A DNA stretch of 34,261 nt from Patescibacteria group bacterium (lineage in GTDB: Bacteria > Patescibacteriota > Microgenomatia > UBA12405 > JAHJSD01), in the NCBI GenBank assembly GCA_018830585.1, contig JAHJSD010000013.1, positions 1-34,261 on the forward strand. Reading direction: 5' to 3'. The notes under the pieces were generated by a model, which searched no databases, was not told the DNA's origin, and worked only from the letters and a program-made list of their open reading frames with translations. A program made the translations under genes and the position numbers. Shown here piece by piece: positions 1 through 6,684 of the stretch (position 1 is its first letter; each line of letters begins with the position of its first letter).

Positions 1-26
1 ACTTGCCGAAGCTGCGGCCGTTAGAC
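1..26. repeat. Possible end of a truncated attC-like site
   Basis: The window opens in a GC-rich stretch ending in GTTAGAC at 20-26, which fits the integron attC 3' core pattern GTTRRRY. The same bases recur inverted at 92-105 (ATTTTG then GTCTAAC), so about 70 bp without a gene lie between two core-like heptamers. The other half of the site is outside the window, so this is tentative. Confidence 0.3.
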
Positions 27-98
27 AAAATCACATTTGAAAATACAAAAGGCTGCGAGCTAAGAGCGCCTGCCCGCCTTTGGAGGGAGCGGCATTTT

Positions 99-211
99 GT
101 CTAACGTTTCGGTATATTTGATGTTTCGCTATTATTTTAGCATTTTTCACTGTTAGAGCGAAATATGGGACGAGCGACTGCAAAGAGTGAGCCAGATATA
201 CCGTGTTAAAC
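99..211. repeat. attC-like recombination site 1
   Basis: This 113-bp imperfect palindrome starts with GTCTAAC (fits RYYYAAC) and ends with GTTAAAC (fits GTTRRRY). Inside, CGGTATAT at 110-117 pairs with ATATACCG at 196-203, and TTTCGCT pairs with AGCGAAA in the central arm. Outer cores, inner pairing arms and a variable middle are the layout of integron attC sites. It is clearly related to the element at 1080-1166, sharing both arms and parts of the centre. Read on the minus strand it lies just after the toxin gene, as expected for a cassette. Identification as attC is inference from architecture; no integrase is visible. Confidence 0.55.
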
Positions 212-297
212 GACCCGATCCTAAGCGGAGTCGAAGGAGAGAGTGCAACGTGGCCAAACGACTGAAAGGGACAAGGAGTATATTTTCCCTTAATTTC

Positions 298-317
298 TTT
301 TTCAGCCAGTTTTTTAT
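298..317 (+). repeat. Left arm of 20-bp perfect inverted repeat around the toxin-antitoxin genes
   Basis: The 20 bases here (TTTTTCAGCC at the left end) are exactly complementary to 1038-1057. The pair sits inside the two attC-like sites and encloses the toxin-antitoxin operon. Confidence 0.8.
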
Positions 318-413
318 TTCTTTTGATATGAATTTTCGGCGAAAAAAACAGGGGTTAGGGATGAATTTTTTGAGCTGAAATTGTGAAACGGGCAAATGAT
401 ATTAACTCCAATT

Positions 414-674
414 TTAGTATTGATCGTGAGTCAATATATCAGTAAGGATATAGTTTTGTTTCTCTTTAATGAAAGTGATCCTTAGGTTTGACTCAAGCCA
501 AATAGAGTACTGGTTAATTCTTTTACCCCTAAGTTTATGAAGCCTTAAGGAGGGATGATTAGGGTTTCTGAGAAGCAGGTTCAGTTGTAAGGTAGTCTTC
601 TTTTTTAAAGCTGGTTTTTTCTTAATTGTTTGTTTAAGCTTGCGTTTAAAATGACTGGTATAGCGAAGATTCAT
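414..674 (-). CDS. RelE/YafQ-like type II toxin
   Basis: This 86-residue basic protein resembles the RelE/ParE superfamily of small toxins, whose RelE/YafQ members cleave mRNA on the ribosome. It begins with the typical pattern of a tyrosine and a lysine-rich helix (RYTSHFKRKLKQ), then a HKLRGKR strand and a C-terminal ILTDILTHDQY tail similar to the I-x-D-I-x-H ending of YafQ-type toxins. Its ATG overlaps the stop of the upstream gene by four bases (ATGA), so the two are translationally coupled with the antitoxin first. The family is recognised by pattern only, so RelE versus ParE activity is unresolved. Toxin-antitoxin pairs are common integron cargo, which fits the attC-like sites on both sides. 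Confidence 0.65.
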   Translation of the reverse strand: MNLRYTSHFKRKLKQTIKKKPALKKKTTLQLNLLLRNPNHPSLRLHKLRGKRINQYSIWLESNLRITFIKEKQNYILTDILTHDQY

Positions 675-925
675 AAAGAGTTCACGAAATCATCAACCGA
701 ACGGACGATTTTTGTTTTGCCCGATCGAAACTCTTTAAGAGCTTTTAAAGCAGTTTCCTCAGTTGACTGACTCATGGTAAACTCAGGTATCTCCATATCC
801 TTAACGTCTTCGAGAATTAGGTGCTTTAAATAGGCCGACATGGTTAAGCCAAAACGTTGGGTCTTGGCCTGAACGTAGTCGTAAAGTTGCACTGGTAAAG
901 TAACTTTTAATTGAGTTGAGCTCAT
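671..925 (-). CDS. Antitoxin partner of the RelE-like toxin
   Basis: An 84-residue protein. The N-terminal half (STQLKVTLPVQLYDYV then a helix ending in MSAYLKHLIL) has the strand-helix-helix look of ribbon-helix-helix DNA-binding antitoxins. The C-terminal half is acidic then basic (SGKTKIVRSVDDFVNSL), like toxin-wrapping tails. It lies directly upstream of the toxin with an ATGA overlap. ATG at 925 is favoured because a good promoter ends about eight bases upstream, leaving almost no leader. Such antitoxins normally repress their own promoter, and an inverted repeat at 973-993 is a candidate operator. RHH membership is inferred from sequence appearance. Confidence 0.6.
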   Translation of the reverse strand: MSSTQLKVTLPVQLYDYVQAKTQRFGLTMSAYLKHLILEDVKDMEIPEFTMSQSTEETALKALKEFRSGKTKIVRSVDDFVNSL

Positions 926-933
926 ATGACACC

Positions 934-962
934 ATTATAGTCCTTAATTAGACCTTTATCAA
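934..962 (-). promoter_or_regulatory. Promoter of the toxin-antitoxin operon
   Basis: On the minus strand TTGATA (957-962) and TATAAT (934-939) are separated by 17 bp. The -10 box ends eight bases before the antitoxin ATG, so the transcript would be leaderless or nearly so. Confidence 0.7.
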
Positions 963-972
963 GTCTTTTTAG

Positions 973-993
973 GGACTATAACGTCATTAGTCC
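973..993. promoter_or_regulatory. Candidate operator of the toxin-antitoxin operon
   Basis: GGACTA, nine bases, TAGTCC form an inverted repeat just upstream of the -35 box. The half site GGACTAT also occurs over the -10 box on the minus strand. This spacing suits an autorepressing antitoxin, but binding is inferred. Confidence 0.4.
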
Positions 994-1037
994 GGTTTAT
1001 CTGCATATTTTATTCAAGATATCATCCTTTTTTATTT

Positions 1038-1057
1038 ATAAAAAACTGGCTGAAAAA
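1038..1057 (-). repeat. Right arm of 20-bp perfect inverted repeat around the toxin-antitoxin genes
   Basis: Exact reverse complement of 298-317. It ends 22 bp before the attC-like site at 1080. Confidence 0.8.
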
Positions 1058-1079
1058 TCTAAATAGTAAAATATATTTC

Positions 1080-1166
1080 GTTTAACGTATCGGCATATAC
1101 GATGTTTGCGAAGCAAATATGGGTGAGTGAGGTGCAACCGAGCGAACCGTATATGCCGTGTTAGGT
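1080..1166. repeat. attC-like recombination site 2
   Basis: An 87-bp imperfect palindrome runs from GTTTAAC (1080-1086) to GTTAGGT (1160-1166), both fitting attC core consensus patterns. CGGCATATACG (1091-1101) is perfectly complementary to CGTATATGCCG (1148-1158), and TTTGC-GAA-GCAAA forms a small central hairpin. Unequal spacers between core and inner arm (GTAT on one side, T on the other) are typical of attC folding. It shares arms and central blocks with 99-211. It lies just beyond the stop codon of the VOC gene on the minus strand, the expected place for a cassette recombination site. Confidence 0.6.
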
Positions 1167-1215
1167 GCGCCGCAGGCTGAGCCAGAGTGCAACGTCCCGA
1201 AGGGCTGGCGAAGAG

Positions 1216-1256
1216 TTGCAGATTTGCCGTCAATTATAAAAGGCGGACAGAAAATT
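1216..1256 (+). repeat. Left bipartite inverted repeat flanking the VOC gene
   Basis: A 13-bp block (1216-1228, TTGCAGATTTGCC) and a 15-bp block (1242-1256) separated by 13 bases are both found reverse-complemented at 1690-1702 and 1665-1679. The inner block reaches into the VOC stop codon. Confidence 0.8.
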
Positions 1257-1641
1257 ACTTGCGTTCATATTTGGCGACCTCAATGAGGTTGCCCTCTGTA
1301 TCTTTACATTGAAAACAACGATAAGGATAGTCAGTGAACGCAAGATTTTCCGGTGGACTAACTATTTTAATATCATGCTTTTTAACTTTTTTAAATACAG
1401 CATCAACATCATCGGCCCAAAAAACAGGAATTGCGTTATTGCCGACAATGCGTTTATTGCTGATAATCTTTGGATTTATGAGACCAAAGTAAAATCCACT
1501 GCCGAGGTCGAAGTCAGCCCATGTATCATCCTCACGATGAGTGACTTTCATGCCAAGCAAATCTTCATAGAACTTGATTGCCCTATTCATGACTTCGACC
1601 GAGACATAAAAATGATCTAATTTTGCGTGTACCATATTCAT
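1255..1641 (-). CDS. VOC superfamily (glyoxalase/bleomycin-resistance-like) protein
   Basis: This 128-residue protein has the vicinal oxygen chelate pattern: an N-terminal beta strand with a metal-type histidine (KLDHFYVSVEVMNRAIKFYEDLLGMKV), a central GNNAIPVFWADDVDAVFKKV motif, and a C-terminal DTEGNLIEVAKYE with the second-half glutamate. Length is normal for a single two-repeat VOC domain. Members include glyoxalase I, dioxygenases and antibiotic-binding proteins, so the substrate cannot be named. ATG at 1641 and a second ATG at 1635 are both possible starts. It stands alone, bounded by nested inverted repeats and attC-like sites, and VOC proteins are frequent integron cassette cargo. Confidence 0.75.
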   Translation of the reverse strand: MNMVHAKLDHFYVSVEVMNRAIKFYEDLLGMKVTHREDDTWADFDLGSGFYFGLINPKIISNKRIVGNNAIPVFWADDVDAVFKKVKKHDIKIVSPPENLAFTDYPYRCFQCKDTEGNLIEVAKYERK

Positions 1642-1664
1642 AGATGATGTTGATGTGTTAATAA

Positions 1665-1702
1665 AATTTTCTGTCCGCCTACCTTAAAAGGCAAATCTGC
1701 AA
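1665..1702 (-). repeat. Right bipartite inverted repeat flanking the VOC gene
   Basis: AATTTTCTGTCCGCC (1665-1679) and GGCAAATCTGCAA (1690-1702) are the reverse complements of the two blocks at 1216-1256, with a 10-base spacer here instead of 13. Confidence 0.8.
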
Positions 1703-1706
1703 TTGC

Positions 1707-1782
1707 GCCTAACTGGTTCTTATCCGAAGTGTTTTCATAAAACATACTGGTAATTGTATGTTATGCGAACAATTTTGCATAA
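1707..1782. repeat. Degenerate third attC-like site
   Basis: GCCTAAC at 1707-1713 is a perfect attC 5' core and mirrors GTTAGGT at 1160. Downstream, ACATAC pairs with GTATGT, and GTTATGC (1760-1766) pairs with GCATAAC (1776-1782), but no clean 3' core complementary to GCCTAAC is present. It could be a decayed or recombined end of the array. Confidence 0.3.
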
Positions 1783-1859
1783 CAACTTGACATTAATTAA
1801 GTACATATTATCAGATTTCTACCAAAGATGGAAAAGCAAATATCAACAACCGCAAGAGA

Positions 1860-2450
1860 GCTGCAGATGAGTGCTCCACCCCCGGTGTGTCATAGGTACT
1901 CCACCCCCGGGGTGTAGTACCTATGACCATGGTGATCTGGAATGAGCGGCGGGGGATTACGATTCTGAGGCTTTGTTGAGGGGGGAGCCCTCCTCTCTCG
2001 TCATTCCGAGAAGGTTTGCCCCCCCCGTCATCCTGATCTCCCTCAGGGAGAGAAGGATTCCCTTTGGGTTAGTAATTTGCTCTTTAAAAGGGGACCTGTT
2101 AAACACCCCCGGGGAGCCAAAAGCGCCTGCCGGTTTACCTGTCTGCCGACAGGCAGGCCCGCCGGTAGGAGGGCAGGCAGGTCACCCCGGGAGTGGGTTA
2201 ATCAGGTAGGGATTCCTCAATTCGCAAAACTCGCTCGGAACGGCCATTCCCTCTCCGTCATTCTGAGCAAAGCGAAGAATCCCCATGAGATCAGCAATTT
2301 GTTTTAATCCAGATGGGACCTGTCTGATGTAGGCAGGCGGCGAAGCGAATTTTATACACGAACCAAGAAAATCTGGGTTTACGCCTGTGGAGCTTCATTT
2401 CGAAGATAGTACGGCCCCAGAGCCCCGTCGGATGACGGGGTGAACTGTGA
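1860..2450. repeat. Repeat-rich non-coding block
   Basis: No credible gene is seen here. The stretch holds two CCACCCCCGG copies (1876-1915), CGTCATTC/CGTCATCC modules near 1998, 2028 and 2257 each followed by a short hairpin and an AAGAATCC or AAGGATTCC ending, a CACCCCCGGGG and CCCCGGGAGTGGG pair with a GCCTGCCGGC-rich insert (2104-2205), and a CCCCGTCGGATGACGGGG hairpin at 2424-2441. The open frames that cross it are repeat sequence. Confidence 0.7.
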
Positions 2451-2457
2451 AGATTGG

Positions 2458-2531
2458 TCGGGGTGGCCGGACTCGAACCGGCGGCCTTTCGCACCCCATG
2501 CGAACGCGCTAGCCAACTGCGCCACGCCCCG
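2458..2531 (-). tRNA. tRNA-Pro (anticodon GGG)
   Basis: The minus strand folds into a full 74-nt cloverleaf: acceptor CGGGGCG with CACCCCG, D arm GCGC/GCGC, anticodon stem TTCGC/GCGAA around loop ATGGGGT (anticodon GGG), five-base variable loop, T arm GCCGG/CCGGC with TTCGAGT, and discriminator A. C1-G72 with A73 is characteristic of bacterial proline tRNA. Position 6-67 is a C-A mismatch. The CCA end is not encoded, in line with the cca gene in this window. Confidence 0.93.
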
Positions 2532-2676
2532 TTGAATCTTTAACCATGGATATTATAGCAAATATTCAAATAGACACTTAAGTTTTAAGTAGTTAATCTG
2601 ATTAAAAAGCCTCTTTTGGGTAAAGCCTCCTCAAGATAGTTCGGGTTTGATGCGGTTTGGAGGATAGGATAATTCC

Positions 2677-2712
2677 GTTCTCTCATTTCAACGATCGTTG
2701 AAATGAGAGAAC
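2677..2712. promoter_or_regulatory. 36-bp perfect palindrome, candidate PaaX-like operator
   Basis: GTTCTCTCATTTCAACGA is followed directly by its exact reverse complement, with no spacer. The right half includes the -35 box of the downstream gene, so a dimer bound here would block polymerase. The natural candidate ligand is the PaaX-like protein encoded 22 bp downstream (autoregulation, inferred). Confidence 0.7.
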
Positions 2713-2727
2713 CATTTTTGCTAAACT
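2698..2727 (+). promoter_or_regulatory. Promoter of the PaaX-like gene
   Basis: TTGAAA (2698-2703), an 18-bp spacer and TAAACT (2722-2727), seven bases before the ATG at 2734. There is no room for a Shine-Dalgarno site, so a leaderless mRNA is likely. Confidence 0.6.
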
Positions 2728-2733
2728 AAAAAC

Positions 2734-3561
2734 ATGCCATCAGTTAAAAAGTGGCGGACCGGTAGTTGGCGCCGCACGGTTTCCTTTAAGGACCTCGTTG
2801 TTCTATCTCTTCTTTCTTTTGTAGATATGACCGCTTTGATCCACGACTATGCTCGACTGCCGGGAAGAGTGAAATTTCAACAAATTCCTTTTGAGGAGGT
2901 TAAAAGGTATCTGGATCAAATCAATAAGAAAGGGCAGACAGGAAGACCTGTCTTTAATAGTCTAAAGAGAAAGAAAGCCCTTAGCCTCAAACAAGATAAA
3001 CTTTTCCTGAATCTAAACGATAAATGGTGGCAAGATATGTTTGAGATAAAATTCCGCTTTTTTTCCGCTCCTCACTCTTGGGATGGCTGGTGGCTGATAG
3101 TTTTCTTTGATATCCCGGAAGAAAAGAGGAAAGTTCGGGATTTTTTTCGGAGGACGATCAAAGATTTGGGATTTGTTCTTTGGCAAAAGTCCGTTTGGGT
3201 TACCATTAACAAGATGGAGAGACCTTTAAAAGAATTGATCGAAGGCTCTAACATTGATCCTTGGATTTCCGTTTTACGGGCAAAGAGCGTTTTTGGCGAC
3301 AAGGACAGGGAAATTATTAAAAACCTTTTCGACACCAAAGATTTAGAGGCCTCATACCAAAGATTTCTCCTTCTGGCGAAAGAGAGTTTGAAGAAGAAGG
3401 ACTACTCTCGAATGAAAGAATTGTTTTTAGCGTTGCCGGAATTAATCCTTAAAGATACCGGGGTACCGGATGAATTTTTTGAGGATGTCTTGATTAGAAA
3501 AAAAATGTGGCAGACCTTCGCCGAGTTAAGGGGGTTCGTTGCCGGTCAAGTTGTTTTTTAA
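2734..3561 (+). CDS. PaaX-like transcriptional regulator with Cas2-like middle domain
   Basis: This 275-residue protein has the block WDGWWLIVFFDIPEEKRK followed by RDFFRRTIKDLGF and QKSVWV (about residues 115-160). That block is the ferredoxin-like, Cas2-related domain of PaaX-family regulators. The N-terminal 100 residues (basic start, then a helix-rich segment ending in KALSLKQDKLFLNLN) are consistent with a winged helix, and the C-terminal third is helical like PaaX_C. PaaX of E. coli represses phenylacetate catabolism; no such genes are nearby, so its regulon is unknown. This module is often misnamed Cas2, but no CRISPR array or cas gene is present. The palindrome over its own promoter suggests autoregulation. 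It is followed by recA with its own leader. Confidence 0.75.
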   Translation: MPSVKKWRTGSWRRTVSFKDLVVLSLLSFVDMTALIHDYARLPGRVKFQQIPFEEVKRYLDQINKKGQTGRPVFNSLKRKKALSLKQDKLFLNLNDKWWQDMFEIKFRFFSAPHSWDGWWLIVFFDIPEEKRKVRDFFRRTIKDLGFVLWQKSVWVTINKMERPLKELIEGSNIDPWISVLRAKSVFGDKDREIIKNLFDTKDLEASYQRFLLLAKESLKKKDYSRMKELFLALPELILKDTGVPDEFFEDVLIRKKMWQTFAELRGFVAGQVVF

Positions 3562-3622
3562 CATTTTTTATGTTAGAAAATAAGAGTATCGATTAGTTAA
3601 TTCCAAAGTTAAAGAGGAAGTT

Positions 3623-4648
3623 ATGACTAAACAAAAAGACGAAATCAAGCACAAAAAGGAGGCGGTAGAGGCGGCAATGGCGCAAATTGAAAAACAATAC
3701 GGCAAGGGAGCGATTATGAGGATGGGTGAAAGACAGGCGAAGCTCAAAATAGATGTTGTTTCTACCGGTTGTTTCACTTTAGACCTTGCTTTGGGGGTAG
3801 GCGGACTTCCCAGGGGTAGGGTTAGCGAGATTTACGGTCCGGAAGCCTCAGGAAAAACAACCGTTTGTCTCCATGTTATTGCTGAAGCCCAAAAACAAGG
3901 CGGTGTCGCCGCTTTTGTAGATGCCGAACACGCTTTAGACCCCCAGAGGGCAAAGGTAATTGGGGTAGACATTGACAATCTTCTGATTTCCCAACCGGAC
4001 ACGGGAGAACAAGCGCTGGAAATCGTCGAGACTTTAGTCAGATCGGGAGGTTTAGACGTAATTGTGATAGATTCCGTTGCCGCTTTGGTGCCAAAGGCGG
4101 AAATAGAGGGCCAGATGGGAGATGCCTCCATCGGTGTTCAGGCAAGACTGATGTCCCAGGCGTTAAGAAAACTGACCGGGGCAATTTCAAAATCGAGAAC
4201 AGTAGTTATTTTTACTAATCAAATCAGGCATAAGATCGGCGTTTTCTTTGGTAACCCGGAGACCACTTCCGGAGGATTAGCATTGAAGTTTTATTCTTCG
4301 GTCAGAATTGACCTAAGGAGAAAAACAGCGGTTAAAAATAGTGAGGGTGTGGTTGTTGGTTCGCTCCACAAAGCGAGGGTGGTGAAAAATAAAGTGGCTC
4401 CTCCGTTCAGAGACGCGGAGTTCGAGATTTTAAATCGGGGTGGAGTTTCAAGATCCGGCAGCTTGCTTGATGCCGCCTTGGCTTTTGATGTGGTTAAACA
4501 GAGCGGAGCCTTTTTCAAATATCAGGGGAAAAATATAGGACAAGGAAGAGAAGCGGTTAAGGAGTTTTTAGATAAAAACGAAAAAACGGCCCAATCATTG
4601 AAGGGAGAAATCTTAGCCGCTGTAGACAAAGCTTCCTTAGACTCCTGA
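3623..4648 (+). CDS. recA: Recombinase RecA
   Basis: RecA forms ATP-dependent filaments on single-stranded DNA, carries out strand exchange and, where LexA exists, triggers its cleavage. The 341-residue length is normal. Visible motifs: Walker A GPEASGKT at residues 72-79 (serine-to-alanine relative to the common GPESSGKT), the catalytic region [11 protein letters not shown], Walker B LDVIVIDS at 144-151, the Q[12 protein letters not shown] L1 neighbourhood, [21 protein letters not shown] (L2) and [13 protein letters not shown]. In L2 the usual KIGVMFGNPET has phenylalanine instead of methionine. The start is supported by AGAGGA eight bases upstream. No LexA box is recognised before the gene. 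Confidence 0.98.
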   Translation: MTKQKDEIKHKKEAVEAAMAQIEKQYGKGAIMRMGERQAKLKIDVVSTGCFTLDLALGVGGLPRGRVSEIYGPEASGKTTVCLHVIAEAQKQGGVAAFVDAEHALDPQRAKVIGVDIDNLLISQPDTGEQALEIVETLVRSGGLDVIVIDSVAALVPKAEIEGQMGDASIGVQARLMSQALRKLTGAISKSRTVVIFTNQIRHKIGVFFGNPETTSGGLALKFYSSVRIDLRRKTAVKNSEGVVVGSLHKARVVKNKVAPPFRDAEFEILNRGGVSRSGSLLDAALAFDVVKQSGAFFKYQGKNIGQGREAVKEFLDKNEKTAQSLKGEILAAVDKASLDS

Positions 4649-4688
4649 GTTTTTGCGATAATTGCCAAGTGATTTAACTTTGACTGCG

Positions 4689-4697
4689 TGGTAAAAT
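4689..4697 (+). promoter_or_regulatory. Extended -10 promoter upstream of rny
   Basis: TGG followed by TAAAAT, an extended -10 with no convincing -35. The same TGGTAAAAT recurs at 21413, on the minus strand at 25044-25052, and at 34091. Confidence 0.5.
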
Positions 4698-4718
4698 ATT
4701 AGGGTTCAAGGAGAAATT

Positions 4719-4892
4719 ATGCTTAATAAAATTTTTCTTCTTTTTAAAGTTTTTAAAGGAGGATTAGATGATCAATATAATTCCGCGCCGGTTATTTGGT
4801 ATTTTTGGTGGATTCAAAAAGAAAGAACCACCTGTTCCCGTTCCCGCGCCTTTGTCTTTACTGCAGGAGCAGCCTCCTCGGGTTCCTTCTGA
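4719..4892 (+). CDS. Possible short ORF overlapping the start of rny
   Basis: An ATG preceded by a good ribosome site (AAGGAG, five bases upstream) opens a 57-codon frame, out of frame with rny and overlapping it by 125 bases. Its first residues (MLNKIFLLFKVFKGG) are hydrophobic, but the rest overlaps the rny coding sequence and looks arbitrary. It may act as a translational lead-in that delivers ribosomes to the rny start, or be fortuitous. No homologue is recognised. Confidence 0.3.
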   Translation: MLNKIFLLFKVFKGGLDDQYNSAPVIWYFWWIQKERTTCSRSRAFVFTAGAASSGSF

Positions 4893-6285
4893 AAAATTTA
4901 AGGCTAAGAAAAAACTTCAGCCGGCTAAAAAATCCTTGGAGGAAAAAAGGATTCTTGACCTTTTGGAAAGGTTAAGACAGAGGGAGAGGGGTTTAGATTT
5001 GAGATTAAAATCATTGGAGGGAAAAGAGCATTTTCTTCAGGAGAAAGAGACCAGAATAGAAAAATTGGAGAGTTCTTTAAGGGAGGATAAAGAGAAGTTA
5101 GACGCTCTCCGGTTAGAGGAGACTAAAAAGTTAGAGCAGATTTCTGGTCTTGATGAGGATCAGGCTAAGAAGCAAATTGTCGACCAGGTCGAAAAAAAGA
5201 TGGTTGGCTGGATATCGAGAAAAGTTGAAGAGACAAAAGAGTCAATCAAAAGCCAGGAGACCGAGCTGGCAAAAGAAATTTTAGTAGACGCCTTGCGGCA
5301 TGGAGTAGTTGACTGGGTTGCCGAATACACCGTTTCTACTATTCGTTTGGCAGATGAAGAAATTAAAGGAAGAATTATCGGCCGTGAGGGGAGAAATATC
5401 CGCGCTTTTGAGAGAGCTACCGGAGTCGAACTTGAACTTGATGAAACCAACGATGTTAGGCTTTCTTCTTTTGATCCGGTCAGGCGGGAAATTGCCAAAC
5501 TTTCTTTAGAGAAATTGATTCGTGATGGCAGAATCCAGCCTTCAAGGATTGAAGAAGTTGTTTCCCAGACCCAGACCCAAATGGATAAAGTTCTTCTTGA
5601 GGAGGGGAAAAGGATTTGTCAGGCAGTCGGTGTTTACCATTTGCCAATCGAGCTGGTTAAATTGATTGGTAAATTCAAGTACCGTTTTTCTTATGGCCAG
5701 AATTTGGCCCAGCATACCATCGAGGAAACCAAAATCGGGGTTGCTTTGGCTTACGAGCTAAAAGCGGATGTCAAATTAGTCAGGTTGGGCTGTCTCTTGC
5801 ACGATATTGGCAAGGTTATCACCGAAGAGGAGGGAAGCCATGTAGGTCTGGGCGTCGATTTGTTGAAACGTTACCAACTGCCCGATAAGGTAATTGCCTG
5901 TGTGGCCGAGCACCACGAAGACAAGCAGTTTTCCTGCATCGAATCCATCGTTGTCTGGATTGCCGATGCCGCTTCCGGGTCCAGACCTGGCGCCAGATAC
6001 GAAGCCCATGAAGAGTATCTTAAGAGAATGGAAAATATAGAGGAGATTGTTAAATCTTTCAAGGGGGTTTCTAATGTGGCGGCTTATCAGGCCGGAAGGG
6101 AGGTCAGGGTAATTGTTCGGCCTGAGGAAGTATCCGACAGCGAGCTTACCGTCTTAGTTCAGGAAATGGCTGAAAGGTTAGACGAGGAGGCAAGGTGGGC
6201 GGGTCAAATTAAATTGACTGCTATTAGGGAAACCAGGGCAACAATTACTGCCCCAGTTATTGACAAGCAAAGAAAACACCTTTAA
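4768..6285 (+). CDS. rny: Ribonuclease Y
   Basis: RNase Y is the endoribonuclease that begins mRNA decay in many bacteria lacking RNase E. The 505-residue protein has a charged coiled coil at about residues 55-170, a KH domain with GRIIGREGRNIRAFE at 201-215, and an HD domain whose histidine-aspartate pair lies in LLHDIGKV (345-346), with supporting H316 and the EHHED motif. The C-terminal ETRATITAP resembles the usual RNase Y ending. Family members normally begin with a transmembrane helix; here the first 25 residues (IIPRRLFGIFGGFKKKE) are only weakly hydrophobic, so membrane anchoring is doubtful. The start is supported by a strong AAAGGAGG six bases upstream. A short overlapping frame precedes it. 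Confidence 0.95.
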   Translation: MINIIPRRLFGIFGGFKKKEPPVPVPAPLSLLQEQPPRVPSEKFKAKKKLQPAKKSLEEKRILDLLERLRQRERGLDLRLKSLEGKEHFLQEKETRIEKLESSLREDKEKLDALRLEETKKLEQISGLDEDQAKKQIVDQVEKKMVGWISRKVEETKESIKSQETELAKEILVDALRHGVVDWVAEYTVSTIRLADEEIKGRIIGREGRNIRAFERATGVELELDETNDVRLSSFDPVRREIAKLSLEKLIRDGRIQPSRIEEVVSQTQTQMDKVLLEEGKRICQAVGVYHLPIELVKLIGKFKYRFSYGQNLAQHTIEETKIGVALAYELKADVKLVRLGCLLHDIGKVITEEEGSHVGLGVDLLKRYQLPDKVIACVAEHHEDKQFSCIESIVVWIADAASGSRPGARYEAHEEYLKRMENIEEIVKSFKGVSNVAAYQAGREVRVIVRPEEVSDSELTVLVQEMAERLDEEARWAGQIKLTAIRETRATITAPVIDKQRKHL

Positions 6286-6335
6286 AATGCAATTAATTAA
6301 GCATTGATTGTTTTAAAAGGAGGTGGGGACAGTAA

Positions 6336-6608
6336 ATGACAAAAAGAGAATTAATAGAAGTTTTAGCAAAGAAAACCAAACTTACTAAAAGGGCGGCTAA
6401 AGAGATAGTTGAAGCCTTTTTGGCGGAGATAGGCAAAGCTCTTTCCCGCGGTGAAAAGGTTAAACTTTCAGGTTTTGGTGTCTTTTTCACCAAACTTTTC
6501 AAGAAAAAAATGGTTTCGCCGATTGGCGGCGGAAAAAAGAAATCAATCAGTTCTCGTAGAATGCCCAGATTTACTCCGGGAACAGCTCTAAAAAGAGCGG
6601 TAAGATAA
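6336..6608 (+). CDS. HU/IHF-family nucleoid DNA-binding protein
   Basis: HU-type dimers bend and compact DNA. The 90-residue protein starts with the classic TKRELIEVLAKKTKLTKRAAKEIVEAFL helices and continues with GEKVKLSGFGVFF, the strand signature of the family. The DNA-binding arm retains GGGKKKSISSRRMPRFTPG, where the conserved R-x-P-F proline region appears as RMPRFTPG, and the protein ends K-x-L-K-x-A-V like HU. A strong AAAAGGAGGTG site lies upstream. It follows rny by 50 bp and is closed by a hairpin. Confidence 0.95.
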   Translation: MTKRELIEVLAKKTKLTKRAAKEIVEAFLAEIGKALSRGEKVKLSGFGVFFTKLFKKKMVSPIGGGKKKSISSRRMPRFTPGTALKRAVR

Positions 6609-6625
6609 AACATTTTTTAGGATAA

Positions 6626-6664
6626 ACTCAAGAGACCCCGATTTTTAAGATCGGGTTCTTGAGT
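6626..6664 (+). terminator. Hairpin after the HU gene
   Basis: ACTCAAGA (6626-6633) pairs with TCTTGAGT (6657-6664), and CCCGAT pairs with ATCGGG inside. No long T-run follows, so it may act as a terminator or an mRNA-stabilising stem between HU and the exporter operon. Confidence 0.55.
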
Positions 6665-6684
6665 ATTCGGATTGTTTACTACTG

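Noticed and set aside
1707-1782. A confident third attC site
   Set aside because: Only the 5' core is good; the candidate 3' core GTTATGC does not pair with it, so it is listed as degenerate.
1973-2307. Two overlapping plus-strand open frames of 76-78 codons
   Set aside because: They are made of CGTCAT and GCCTGCCGGC repeat modules, low-complexity in translation, without ribosome sites.
2734-3561. Annotation of the PaaX-like protein as CRISPR-associated Cas2
   Set aside because: The shared ferredoxin-like domain is only the middle of a 275-residue regulator-type protein; no repeats, spacers or other cas genes are present.
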